NCBI RefSeq assembly: GCF_004193775.1
Contig: NC_041010.1
Span: 44,691,562 to 44,755,561, forward strand
From: Glycine soja
Lineage: Eukaryota > Streptophyta > Magnoliopsida > Fabales > Fabaceae
DNA length: 64,000 bases
Direction: 5' to 3'
The first letter of the stretch is position 1, and every line of letters begins with the position of its first letter. The notes beneath the pieces were generated by a model. That model ran no database searches, was not told where the DNA came from, and saw only the letters and a list, made by a program, of their open reading frames with translations. The translations under genes were made by a program, and so were the position numbers. Positions 41,673-53,612 of the stretch are shown here, one piece after another.

Positions 41673-42385
41673 TCCATTACCATTTTTTATTTCTAGTGAA
41701 AATGAAAACAGGAAACAACCTAATCCGATTTTTCACAATCTACATTTGCTAGTTGTACCCCAAAATTTTTATATCCCCTAAATACCCCCACCATGGACCC
41801 ACTCATGTTCATTCCCATTAAGTGGTGGTCACGCTTGTTGCTTGCTTTGCTTCTACCATGACGGTGCCCCCCACTCCACCCCGTAGCAACCACCAACATT
41901 GTCGTTTTATGTTACCACCACCTCAACACACCACTATAACACCATCACTCATCGACCAACCACAATCACCATTGCACTTCCACCACTGCATTGCTTTCAC
42001 ACTGTGTCTCCCCAACCATCATCGTGTCGCAACCACCGCACCACTGCCTAACACACCACCAAAATTGAAATGGGATAACCCTTATGTTGTGTAACTTGGG
42101 TGTAGTGATTGTTGAAATATGTGTAACTTTGCGGATTGGGAATTATTTTGTTGTGAGGGTTTAGGGTTTCAAATGAGGCAAGGTGGGGGATTGGGTTGGG
42201 TGTTAGGGGGGAGACAAGCCATGCATGGAGGTGACGATGGAAAAAATGATGGTTGAATTTTGCAGAATGAAAAGGTGTTGTTTAGAATTGAGATTATGAA
42301 CTATTGTTGTCGAATCTGATCTGAAGGGACAATTTAAAAATGATGAATTCTATTGAATTGAGAATCATTACTGAATAATTAATCC

Positions 42386-42423
42386 AAAATGATACAAGTA
42401 TTTTGGAATACTTGTATCATTTT
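42386..42423. repeat. 17-bp perfect palindrome with 4-nt loop
   Basis: AAAATGATACAAGTATT (42386-42402), loop TTGG, then the exact reverse complement (42407-42423). Imperfect pairing continues outward through GAATAATTAAT on both sides. Confidence 0.9.
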
Positions 42424-42982
42424 AGAATAATTAATCTGTATTGAAATATATCAAATATATTATGAAACATGTATGCTAGAATAATTGTACATTACGGATT
42501 AGTTGCTCTGGGGAACAATAAGACTAATAAAGAAAAAGGGAATATTAGTCCATTTGGTTTCTTTATTATTTCCTATGGAGTGTAGGAAACAAAAATTGGG
42601 TTGCAAAAAGCTTACGGTCCAGGACAGGCTAACACAATAATAGCTCATATAAAATCAGGCTAGGTCAACCCATTCTCCACAACTTAGCTCGCCAATCTGG
42701 ACTACATTTTTTCCGGAAATACAATGTGAAATCCAGGATAATAGTGAGAGTGCCTGACAAAACGTTGCACCACCCTCTACTCACTATTCATCTTTTTTTT
42801 TAGATACACATACTGTACATACCTAATACGAACACATGTTTCAAATATATTCCATAACGTCAGTATTCATCATTGTAATTATTGTTCGTGTTGCTAGTAG
42901 TACTAGAGATCTTCCCAATCATTCCTCACCACGTACTTGCAAAACAAACATTTCCAATTCCTATAGAACAAAAAATTAACCT

Positions 42983-44795
42983 TGTGTTTGGATTAGGAAT
43001 TTCAAAATTTTAGGAAATTTGAAATGCCTAAAATTTGAATTGCTTTGATTTTAAATTCCTTCATTTTTCAAATGCTTTATTTGGATAAATCAATTCAAAT
43101 TTCTTCAATTTTAAATTCTTTGTTTGGATAGGGCAATTCAATTTCCTCCATATGCAAAATTTCAATTTTATATTTTAAGTAGATGAAATTTTAATACTAA
43201 ACTTTATAGAAAACAAACACAATCTAATTTTAAAATATTAATTAAAAAATATTTTTCAAATTTTAATAATTTAAAATACAAAATATTGATAATTTTAACT
43301 AGGGTTGTTTTAGCTTACCACAACCAGTGATGTTTTTAAACCGACATCAACCAAGACTATTTTTTGGTCGACATCAAATAGGATTTTTTTTGTGAAAGTA
43401 TGCCGAGAATATTTGTCAGCTAACGTCAGCGAGAACTATTTTTCAACTAACGTTGGTTTAGTCTATTTTTCAACCGATGTTGGCTAGGTTTTTTTTACCA
43501 ACATCGACTAGGGTTTGTTTGGCTGACACCGGCTAGGGTCTTTTCGAATGACATTGACCAAGGCTATTTTTAGCCAACGTCGGCCTAAAAAATCCCAGCA
43601 GGCATTGACAAAAAAATCTACCCAATATCGGCTAAAAAATAGCTTGGTCGATGCCAACCAATAGAACCTACCCGATGTCGGCCGAAAAACATCATTGGTC
43701 AACGTTGACCGAAAAATCCATAGTCGAAGTTAGCTAAAAAATAGCCCTAACCAATGTCGAACAAAAAACCCTACCCAACATCAGCTATAAAAATAACCTT
43801 GGCTGATGTTGGCTAAAAAATAGTTTTGACCGATGTTAACAAAAAAACTCTAGTGGATGTCGACTGTAAAAGCCTAGTCGATGTCGACTAAAAATAGTCA
43901 TACCCAATGTCGATAAAAAATACCTAGCTGGTGTTAGCATAAAAAATCCTAGCCAACACCAAACAAAAATCCTAGCTAATGTGGTTAAGAAATAGCTATG
44001 ACTGATGTCAGCTAGAGAACCCTAGTCGATGTCAGCAAAAAAAATTCTAACCGACGTCGGCTAAGAAAATCTAGTTGACATCAACCAAAACACTCAAGCT
44101 AACATCGGCGGAAAAATAACCCTAGCCGATATTGGCTAAAAAATAGCTTTGGCTGATGTTGGCTGGAAAAACCTAGTTGACATTGATTGAAAAACCCTAG
44201 CAGGCGACTACTCAAAAAGTTAGCCATGACTAATGTCAGTAGAAAAAATCAAACCAACGTCGGCCAAAAAAATCATTGGTCAACATCAACTGAGAAAAAA
44301 CCTAGATGATAACGGTCAAAAAAATCCTTGGCCAACGTCAGCATAAAATTCCCATGACTGACGTCAATGAGAAAATAACCCTAACCAACATCATTTTAAA
44401 AAAAATCTTAGCTGATATTGACAAAAAATAGCTTTGGTTGACATTATACAAAAAAAATTTGACAAAAAAAACCTCGGCCAACATCAGTGAAAAACAACTT
44501 ATGTCGATGTCGGCCGTTAAAACTTTAGTCACCCGTAATTGCAAGTGTTGAGCGAGAAAGAGTCGCGACCAAGAATGTGAGTTAGAATTAGCATCTCTGA
44601 AAAAAGAATTTCAAATTCTATATTTTTGAGAGAATTTGAAATACCACTATTTTAGTCAATCAAAATGATTTATAAAAATATCAAAAATTAAATCTTCTTT
44701 CAAATATTCTATTCAAACAAATTATTTTTATCATGAATCATTTTAAATTCCTTTAAAAAATGAATTCCCTTATTGAATTGCTCAATCCAAACACA
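42983..44795. mobile_element. 1.8-kb non-autonomous TIR element carrying a degenerate array
   Basis: TGTGTTTGGATT at 42983-42994 and its reverse complement AATCCAAACACA at 44784-44795 form the outer ends. Inner copies (TTTGGATA near 43081 and 43125, with GGGCAATTCAATTTCC) match the right-hand subterminal sequence in reverse (GAATTGCTCAATCC). There is no transposase ORF. The interior is the array listed next. Confidence 0.6.
43310..44520. repeat. degenerate short-unit array with an orientation switch
   Basis: About 1.2 kb is made of units of roughly 25-35 bp combining a (C/T)CGA(T/C)GT(C/T)GGC-like core with a homopolymer and TAGCC/CCCTA motif. From 43310 to about 43570 units read T-run side first (GTTGGCTAGGTTTTTTTT). 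From about 43590 they read in the opposite sense (GGCTAAAAAATAGCCCTA). Units are very diverged. ORFs across it are meaningless. Confidence 0.8.
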
Positions 44796-46164
44796 CTATA
44801 AAAGTTGGACTTGGATTGTGGATCTTTCCTAAATCATGTATAAATGTCAATACCTTGGCTTTACTATACGTATCGCTTTTTAGAATAAGGACCAAAAATG
44901 TTTTATAATATTAATCAAATTCAAAAAAAAATCCACTAACATAACTCATAGAAATCATATAACTAACAATTTGATAAATACATTTATTTGCTTTTTGGCA
45001 TTCCATATATTTTACTCTCACTATAAGTATTATTTACCAAATAAAATTGCTTAAATTTTATTTATAATAGAATTAAGTATCATTTATAAAAATTTATACT
45101 AATATATGATGTAAATATTCATTTTGATATAATTAATAACTATTTTTTTATTAATTATATGTTATTATTAATACTCTTATATTTTAATTTCATTAATTAA
45201 ATCTGTGTATAAATATTATCAATTTTTAATTATATGAAATAAGCATTTGTTTTATAAGCATACCAAATTGCCAGCTAAAAAATGAAAGTAACTCTTATAT
45301 TATCTTAGTGTTGTTTGATTTTACATCACACATGTTATCACTCTTATGTCTTGATGTAAAATGTGAGCTGTCTAGTGATTCTATCAAATAAATTTAATTC
45401 AAATAATTGAATAAAATGTGTAAATATTGTAAATTCTTTAATATCATGATTAGGATTGACTCAAAGGTAAAGTAATTAAAGCTTACCATTTAGACCTATC
45501 AGGAAAAACAATTGTTCTTAGTATTTATAAAATAAACAAAGGCATGAGACATTGATAAAAAAAGCTACATATGATAGCAAAAAGGATAAATATATTTAGA
45601 CAATGTTCGAGAAGATATTTTAACTAGTTTTTAATTTTTTTAATTAATTGAAAATGTCATTTGATTGTTCAATGAAAAAAATTAGTAACTTTCAATATTT
45701 TTAAATGTTATTTGAATAAACATTTTTTGAAATACGAGTTTCTATTTTTTATATTTTATTTTACTTTTATCCTTGATATATTTATTATTTCCTTTATTAT
45801 CTTTTTAAAATAAATTATAATTTAATTTTTTCTTTTATTTTACATTTTACAACTGTTTCAACAACTAATTTTATCACACATTTATAATTTAATAAATTAA
45901 ATTTTCGGTTTCTTATTATACTCTTCCGCTACTAGTTAACTTTTTAGCTTAAGTTAAATTAATTATTCAATTATTTTTATCAAACATAATCTTAAAAGTA
46001 ATTTCTTTTAAAACAAATTATTCTAAATCTCACTCAGTCACCGTTAAATCTAGCCGGTGTTGAATTCCAACCTATACAAAAGAAGGGTGTGGGTGATTCC
46101 ATTCGAACACAAGACAACAACAACAAATCTTAAGTTGGCTTTCTTCTCTTTTGTTCGACCGTGT

Positions 46165-46170
46165 CACGTG
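46165..46170. promoter_or_regulatory. G-box CACGTG upstream of the purine permease gene
   Basis: CACGTG about 206 bp before the start codon, in the likely promoter or leader. Confidence 0.3.
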
Positions 46171-46375
46171 CGAGAACAATGAGAATTGCCATTTTCCACT
46201 CCCTATCTAAACCTTTGAATCTTATTCGATTCAATTTCATCACGACTTAAATACCATCGCATGTTCATTCATTGATGGTCATGTTCTTCCCTTAAACCTT
46301 CTTCAAAAAGTCAAAATTGAAAACCTTTCTCTCTCTTAACTCCTTCTCGTCATCGCCCCAAAGCTTCTCAACAAC

Positions 46376-48443
46376 ATGACGGGTACCTCAGTCTGTTTTA
46401 TCTCATTTATTTGGATTTCAAACTTCATAGATAATAGAAAATAAGATATCGGTTTTCTTTCAATCATTGATTTTCCGTGTTATTAGTTTCGTGTTTTGTT
46501 TTTTTGTTTTTAATTGAGTCATTAAGATTTAAGGGAAACCGGTATGCAGATTTTTTTCATGTTTATTTATATTTCTCGCCCTGTGTAGTTTTGATTGTTC
46601 TCAAATGTTTGGCCTTTAGCGAGGTTTGTATGTATGTATGGCTGAGAGGTGCTATCTGCTGTTTCGGTTGGTTTATGTATATTGCTAGGATGCTTTTACG
46701 TTACCATCGATGTTTTGACTATGTTTGGATAAAAGTTGGGAAAGTAAGTTTATGAATTCTAATGCATAATTGGGAATTGCACAATATGAAGCAATAAGAA
46801 ATTGTTACACTTTAGGAGTAAAAATACTTTTGAACTCTCTCAACTAAAATCCAAACATTCGCGAAATAGTGTAAAAGATACATTCAATTATATTTGGTGG
46901 TAAAATAAGGATCAGGGCACCAATGACAGGCTAGGACTAGTGGACTGCGAATCTAGAGTCATTCAAGGACAGTTTTACTTAGTTGCAGCTACTCATCTAG
47001 CCCCCCTGGATGTTAGAGGATCCCCCTCAGGAGAGTTGTCCACATAGCAAGATTTTAGTGGCTTTAGGGGAAATCTAGTTGCCATCCAAAGGGAAATGAG
47101 AGTTCATTTTAGATCCTCGATGACTTGTGTAAATCCACATTGTCAAGTTGCTGTTCAATTAATTAATAAATAAATAGTCCAATTTGAGAACCAATTGTAA
47201 TATATCACATGGAATTTGATTTTTAACTGAGTCCAATGGCGTTTTATAATCCATGTACCCGATCTTAGCCAGTGGGATAAGGCTAGTGCCTGTGTTGTTG
47301 AAAACCAATTGTATGTTCATTTACTATCATGAAAATCTAAAGAGGATGCTTCAAATTTCAGATAATGAAGAACCGATGATCGTACCTGGATCGATGTCTG
47401 AATTAGCGTTTAATAAATATAAGCGATGGCAATGGTGGTGTCTTGTGACACTTAGCATAGCCTTTCTTATAGTTGGCCAATCTGCTGCTGTTATCCTTGG
47501 AAGATTTTATTATGATCAGGGTGGAAATAGTAAATGGATGGCTACTCTAGTTCAAACTGCTGCCTTCCCGATCTTGTTCATTCCATTATTTACAATTCCT
47601 TCACCTCCAGAGGCTTCAACTTCTGCTTCACCTCCCATCAAAATTATTCTTTTGATATATTTTGGTCTTGGAGTCTTAATTGCTGCTGACAATATGATGT
47701 ACTCCACTGGACTCTTATACCTCTCGGCTTCTACCTATTCGCTGATTTGTGCATCACAGTTAGCTTTTAATGCAGTTTTCTCATATTTTATCAATTCTCA
47801 AAAGTTCACTGCCTTGATTATAAACTCTACAGTGGTTCTCACTTTATCTGCTGCACTCCTTGCTGTTAACGAAGACACAGATGAACCATCTGGTTTCTCC
47901 AAGGGAAAGTACATTATTGGTTTCCTATGTACCCTTGGAGCTTCTGCAGTGTACTCTCTTTTGCTTTCCCTCATGCAGCTGACCTTTGAGAAGGTTCTGA
48001 AGAAGGAAACATTTTCTGTTGTTTTGGAAATGCAAATCTACACATCATTCGTTGCCTCTGGTGCTTCTGTCATAGGCCTATTTGCAAGTGGGGAATGGCG
48101 TACTTTGCATGGAGAAATGGAGGGTTTTCAGAAAGGATATGTTGCTTATGTTATGACTTTGGTTTGGACTTCAATAGCCTGGCAGGTATGCTCTGTTGGT
48201 GTTGTTGGCTTGATCTTCCTAGTGTCTTCTCTCTACTCCAATGTTATAAGCACAGTTTCTTTAGCCGTAACTCCTATTGCTGCTGTTATAGTTTTTCATG
48301 ATAAGATGAATGGGGTGAAGATAATTTCTATGCTTTTGGCTCTATGGGGTTTTGCCTCTTATATTTATCAGAATTATCTTGATGATTCAAAGACAAGACA
48401 TGCACAAGCTGCTACTAAGTCCCAAAATGATTCTTCATGTTGA
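46376..48443 (+). CDS. purine permease family transporter (PUP type)
   Basis: The proposed exons are 46376-46382 (ATGACGG, before GTACCT) and 47362-48443 (after AAATTTCAG), giving 362 aa beginning MTDNEEPMIVPG. The long exon could be read from an ATG at 47253, but those 36 codons precede the acceptor and resemble intron. The protein has the PUP hallmarks: KRWQWWCLVTLSI, GQSAAVILGRFYYDQGG, SKWMATLVQTAAFPILF, STYSLICASQLAFNAVFSYF, and a final ALWGFASYIYQNY. About ten hydrophobic segments are spread through residues 25-345, as in the drug/metabolite transporter superfamily. Characterised relatives import purine bases and cytokinins across the plasma membrane or tonoplast. Sequence resembles the PUP11/PUP21 branch. 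Substrate is not predictable from sequence. The 979-bp intron contains no gene. Confidence 0.88.
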
Positions 48444-49609
48444 GAATATTCAATTTGGTCATACCTTTGTCGAAGTTTCCTTTTTTCTTTTTAGATTTAA
48501 ATCCTTCAGTACACCATTTGCTAGCTTTAGATTTTATTTTTCCTTCAGTCTCACTGAACTTGTGAGGTAGTATAGTTATGAAGTTATTGGTCATTCTAGA
48601 TTATTGTTCTCTCATTTAAGAAATGAAAAGTTTATTGGTGTCTCGGACTGGTTGGAACTTGGAAGTCTCCGATCTTCGTATTCCAAATGTATTTTTATGG
48701 CTTTTGTGAATTGTAATAAGTTGAATAATCTCTGTATGATTAGTGGAAGTCTTAAGATTGATATAAGTTTTCTTTGCAATTTTTTTCATTATTAATTTAA
48801 TTTAATCCTCTTTCAATGTCAAACTTCTTTATGCTATCATATCCAATTGAATTGCTAAAAATACTTGAGTTTCACTTTAACAACTACAGACTACAGATTA
48901 TGAAGCCCACCTCTTTTTGATGATGCGGCCAACTAATAAAGAACATTGTCCTGGCAGTTGTTCAATCTAGTTACAACTTTCAACCATTCATAAGAAAATT
49001 ACCAATGAATATCACCACACTCACATGTATAATAAATTATGAATTTATTTATCTTTTCCCTTTTCAATTTCATTAATGATCGCGAGCTCTTGTTTTTCTC
49101 GCTAAAGTGAATTATTCACTTAATTCATTTCAAATTTAGTTATTTTTCTTTTTCTATGGGTTTTTCCTCCTTTGCCTTCCAGAATACATGAACAAGGCTG
49201 TAAAATAAGAAAATAATTGTAATCTTAATTTAATTTCGTTATTATTCATATTTTCTTGCTTCTCAATATCAATAAGGTTACAGCAAAACTATTGTTTGCA
49301 TTAGCCCTGTTTAATTAGCAATTTCAACCCAGTTCATGGGGGGAAATATAAGTACAAAACTTAAATGTAGTTCTTTTAAGTGTTGGTTTTGAGAAGTGGA
49401 GTTTCACACCCGTAATTTTGTGTAAATAATATTAGAGAAAAGGATTATGCATTCCCAATGTAAAAATATTCATTTAATCATAACACATCACATATATGAT
49501 AAATATGTTGGCTTCTAAAATAAGAGAAAAAAAATTATACATTAACAATATAAAAAGTTTTACATAGTTATCCAATCATAACTCACAATGTATGGTAAGT
49601 TTATTAAAT

Positions 49610-49797
49610 TTTAAAGTAATTATCTTAAAGTAATTTAAACGGTGATTTATAATTAGATGATCATGTAAAATTATTTTGCATTATCAATACATAAGCATTA
49701 AACTCTTAAAATAATTATTTTAAAGTAATTCAAAGGTGATTTGTGATTAAATGATAGTATAAAATTATTTTACATTGTCAATATATAAACATTAAAC
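49610..49797. repeat. tandem duplication of a roughly 95-bp AT-rich unit
   Basis: Two successive units share TTAAAGTAATT, GGTGATTT(A/G)TAATTA-like, TGTAAAATTATTTTGCATT versus TATAAAATTATTTTACATT, and ATAAACATTAAACT. Related single copies occur near 4560-4740 and 51880-51985, so this belongs to a dispersed family. Confidence 0.7.
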
Positions 49798-50968
49798 TTG
49801 CATTATTATATTAGAGGTTAGCATAAAATATTAATGCGTAACTTTAACTTTATTTTTAATTAGAGAACAATGTTAAAAGTACTTAAAATTTTGCGTGCGT
49901 TTTGTCCTAAATGAAAATATTTTGGTACTAACATTATATTGGTATAAGTGAAATTGAGTTTGAATTTTTTAAATAAAATCTTAAATTTGAGTTTTTAGAT
50001 GAAAAAAATAATTGGAATAAGATATTATACTAAATAGCATGTAGTTAGGTTTCTCAAAGATGATTAGTTATCAATAAACTCAATAGATAAATTGCACCTA
50101 TAATATCATTAAAAAATGAAAGTTCTATTTTTTTAATTCTTTTTAAATCCAAATCTCGTAAATAGAAAAATTTGATTAAGAAAAATAAAAGATTCTATTA
50201 AAAGTAGTTTAACTAAAATTAAGAATTAATTATTAACAAAATAAAAAATCAGTAGATACTTTACCCTTATAATATAATTAAAAAGAAGGAAAATACTTGT
50301 TTGATCTGCTGAAGTATAGAGGAGCGGTATGGGGTTCAAGAGATGGTAAAGAATTCGAATGATGAGAGAACAGTGAAGTCAATGAAGGAGTTGTAGGTGT
50401 GGATGAGGAAGAGTTGGCTTTGGCCCAATGACACATCACATTAATTGGTCATCAACTGATATAGGTGAGTATGCAATTGCATGAGGTTTGAGTTAGGATC
50501 AATGGGTTGTCCAAGTTGAAAAAGTTAGGTCCAATCTTGATTGTGCATTTGTGCTAAGCCTAGTTGTCATATGTTGACAGCAAATAAAAAATTTCCATGT
50601 GTAATACATCTCCCAAGTGATTGATCTTGACAACATCATGATATATGTTTTTTTTTTTTTATAAATGTTAAAGTCCCCATTGTCGACATTAACAATTATT
50701 TTTCTGACTTTTCTCATGAACATCTTGTACACAACTGAGGTTTATAATTACATTGATATGAGACTTACTAATCATTTCTTACGGACAATAGCTTACTGTG
50801 ATAAAATATTATTTTATCAGTGTGACAAAATATTTTTTATAATTGGATCAAATGACATCTTTTGCACTGAACACGACGGATGAGAATATTTTTTTCTTTC
50901 TTTCAAATGATTTGATTATCATTATGTATTGTTTAGTATTATATTTTTTATGTTTTGGATGGAATATT

Positions 50969-51360
50969 TGTTGGAAAACGAAGGCCTAAACACTAGAAAG
51001 ATTTATATTAGGACTCATAACCAATCATATAAATAAAGATAAGATTCATAAATAAGATTTTATGGTTTTTAGTTAAAATTTAGTGTTAAATTTACTTTAT
51101 GCGGTCATTGTTGTAAATCTCTCCCGTGTTTAGCCCCCCTGATTACACAATAATTGATATCAGAATCAATGATTTAACTTGGTGATCAGTTTGGACGAGT
51201 AAGATGAAGTGTGGTATTAAGTTCACTTATATGATTGTTCACAGGTCATTAGTGTAAGTCTCCACAGTATTTACCCCCTTGATTTTACAACAATTTGTAT
51301 GAGAGCTAATAGTTTGATTTGGTAACCGGTTCATACGAGTAAGATGACGGTGATAGATCC
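50969..51360 (+). mobile_element. LTR retrotransposon fragment with PBS-like sequence, partly tandem
   Basis: A TGTTGGAAAA start at 50969 runs to a GATTACACA end near 51148, followed by TTGATATCAGAATC, which resembles the tRNA-Met primer-binding site of plant LTR elements. A second related copy follows about 142 bp later (GTAAGTCTCCACAG..., CATACGAGTAAGATGACGG). No gag-pol coding is present. Confidence 0.45.
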
Positions 51361-52126
51361 TTGACCTGGGATCCTTTGTATCGAAAGTCTTGTTAACGAT
51401 CAGTTCAGGTAGCGTATCCCGTGAGTGGAGTATCTAAAGCATGTGGACCTTAATGACCATCATAAAAATATTCATGGATAAAAATGATTTTCATTGGATG
51501 GAGAAGTTATCATGTGAATGAAATTAACACTTGAGAAAAAAATTATTAAAGTAAAGTATGAGATGAATTATCATATCGTGTAAAAATAAAAAAATTAAAC
51601 ACCATATAAATAAAAACATAAGCATAAATCTGACCCTATATTATAATTTATGAATGACGATAAATAAAGTTTTTCCTGCATAGTGAAATTAAAACGTCAA
51701 GAAGTGCATATATACGATGCAAACATTGATTGTATATATTTGTGTGAACTGACGGGAAACTTGGGCAGGTGATAAACAAAAATAATTTTGATGATTATTT
51801 TTTCACTGCATCAGTACTCATTCAATGTTATTCGTGCAGCTTTCATTTCGTATCATTTAATAGTTTTGTTAAACTTTTTCTTGAAAAAAAAAATTATACA
51901 CGGATAAAATATAAAAAATTTCACACAGTAATTTAATCACAACTCATAAATTTTAAAACAACTATCTCAATACATAAACATTAATCTAAAAAAATTGTAA
52001 AGTGACTAAACTCATGAAAATAAAATTTTGTTCAAAAAAGAAACACATATTATTAAAAATTTAAGTATTAATAAATATATCTTAAAACAATTCTCCTAAA
52101 ATTGTACTGTTGAGTAAATACTAGGA

Positions 52127-52771
52127 GTGCGTTTGGATAGAGAATTTTAATTGAGAAAAGTAAGTTATGAGAAAATTTAAATTTCTTTAATTTAAAATTC
52201 ATTGTCTGGATATTTTTATGAAGAATTTAAATTTTTGAAATTTTAAAACAGAATTTTAAACAACTAAAAGTGTGAAATTTTAATTTTCTTATAAGAAGTG
52301 ATAAATTTGAAATTCTATTTTTGATAGAAGAACCTTCCAAGAATGTTTGCGTATTTCCCATCCTCTCTTCCACTTGAAAGTTCCCAAAATCTGGTTTTCG
52401 AACTCCCAACTCTCCTCTCATGCCGATGATTCTCTTCTTCAAGAAACATCGTTTGAAATCACAGAGTGTCGATCGAGTGCGGGCGTAGTGGGACACGTAG
52501 AACTGCACCTGCCAGTCAGGGAAATAGCCGTTGCTGCCTATCAAGCGGCGGAGGTGCTCACTAGGGCGGAGGGCTTGGGCCATGTCTTAGGTCGTTGGCT
52601 GAATGTTGTGGTCGGGTATGATGGTATACGTCGTCGTGTGCCGGTTCCCATGTAACTCCCCATGTCGCATCAATATTCTTCTCTTTGGAAGCACACCAAT
52701 CATATCTTCTATTCTTTTTGCATTCATTTTCTTTCACCGTCACAATTTTAATTTTTTTCATCCAAACACAA
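52127..52771. mobile_element. small TIR element with a GC-rich core
   Basis: GTGCGTTTGGAT at the left and ATCCAAACAC at the right form short inverted ends, with AT-rich GAATTTAAA/TTTAAAATTC subterminal stretches. The core at about 52330-52680 is conspicuously GC-richer and reads as possible protein on the minus strand (an ORF from ATG at 52583, MAQALRPSEHLRRLIGSNGY). This layout fits a non-autonomous transposon carrying a captured gene piece. The donor gene is not recognised. Confidence 0.45.
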
Positions 52772-52929
52772 AATTTTGAAAATAAAAGAATTTCAGTTGA
52801 AGTATTTAAAATTCTTAGAATTTAAAATTTTAAGCGTAATCCTATACACACATTAGAATTTACACCAATAAGTTATGAACAATCACATAAATGAGTTTGA
52901 TATCACATTTTAACCCAAAATCTTAAGGT

Positions 52930-53110
52930 TCAGTTTTATGTTTATCCCCTTGGGTTTCCAACAATTGATATTAGAGCCGACAGTTTGACTTGATGACTGG
53001 CTTAGACGAGTAAAATGACGGTGTGATATCAGGTTCACTTGTATGATTGTTCATTAGTCATTAGTGTAAATCTCATCAATATTTACCCCCTCTATCTCAC
53101 AAAAATTTAC
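52930..53110 (+). mobile_element. LTR/PBS-like fragment, same family as 51105-51360
   Basis: It shares CAACAATTGATATTAGAGCC, GACGAGTAAAATGACGGTG, GTTCACTTGTATGATTGTTC and TCATTAGTGTAA with the earlier copies, in the same order. No coding capacity. Confidence 0.55.
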
Positions 53111-53198
53111 ATAAACAAAACACTAAGTAAAGAATATTTTATATTTTCTTTTGTTAATCATGGAAATCTTTTATGTTTATAACATTATTTAAATATTA

Positions 53199-53612
53199 CT
53201 CCCTCCGGTCCTGTATATTGATCATATTCTAGAAAGAATACTTGGTCCTATTTATAAGTCACCAACTAATCTATTAATAATAATTTTTCAATTATGTTCT
53301 TTATACTATTCTCAATACTTCATTATTAGGGAAGAAAAATATTGAGATTGAAGGTTGTTATTGGTCCATATCCATTGATGGAGATAGTAGCGTAATAGGT
53401 GAATATTAATAATGGTGTGGAAGAGAGAGAATGTGAGATGATAATTTAGACTAAACATTTAATTAGTTATTACTGGAATTAGTTGAATGTGTAATTATGT
53501 TAGGATATAATTGAAAACTTATTTTATTTTCAGACATATTTAATGGCTTAATTTTCCTTTTTTAGTCTTGATGATTCGGTTAAAAGTGATCAATATATAT
53601 GACAAGAGGGAG
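53199..53612. mobile_element. Stowaway-like (Tc1/mariner) MITE
   Basis: Starts CTCCCTCCGGTCC and ends GACAAGAGGGAG. The ends are inverted repeats (CTCCCTC / GAGGGAG, then ATATTGATCA-like on both sides). TA dinucleotides flank it at 53197-53198 and 53613-53614, as expected of a Tc1/mariner target-site duplication. 414 bp, non-coding. Confidence 0.85.

Larger units (their letters stand above)
40850..46375. other. repeat-rich spacer between the ACP and purine permease genes
   Basis: This holds the ACP promoter (40850-41000), a MITE (41352-41672), a CAC-rich low-complexity tract (41780-42070), a strong hairpin (42386-42423), a TIR-bounded element with a degenerate array (42983-44795) and AT-rich DNA. 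46060-46375 is the permease promoter and leader. No intact gene is seen. Confidence 0.6.

Noticed and set aside
41822..42094. Pro/His/Thr-rich 90-aa ORF
   Set aside because: It starts at GTG, reads a CAC/ACC-rich low-complexity tract, and lies in repeat-rich DNA.
47253..47361. 36-codon N-terminal extension of the purine permease
   Set aside because: It lies before a good acceptor (AAATTTCAG), has no PUP similarity, and a 7-nt upstream exon gives a better start.
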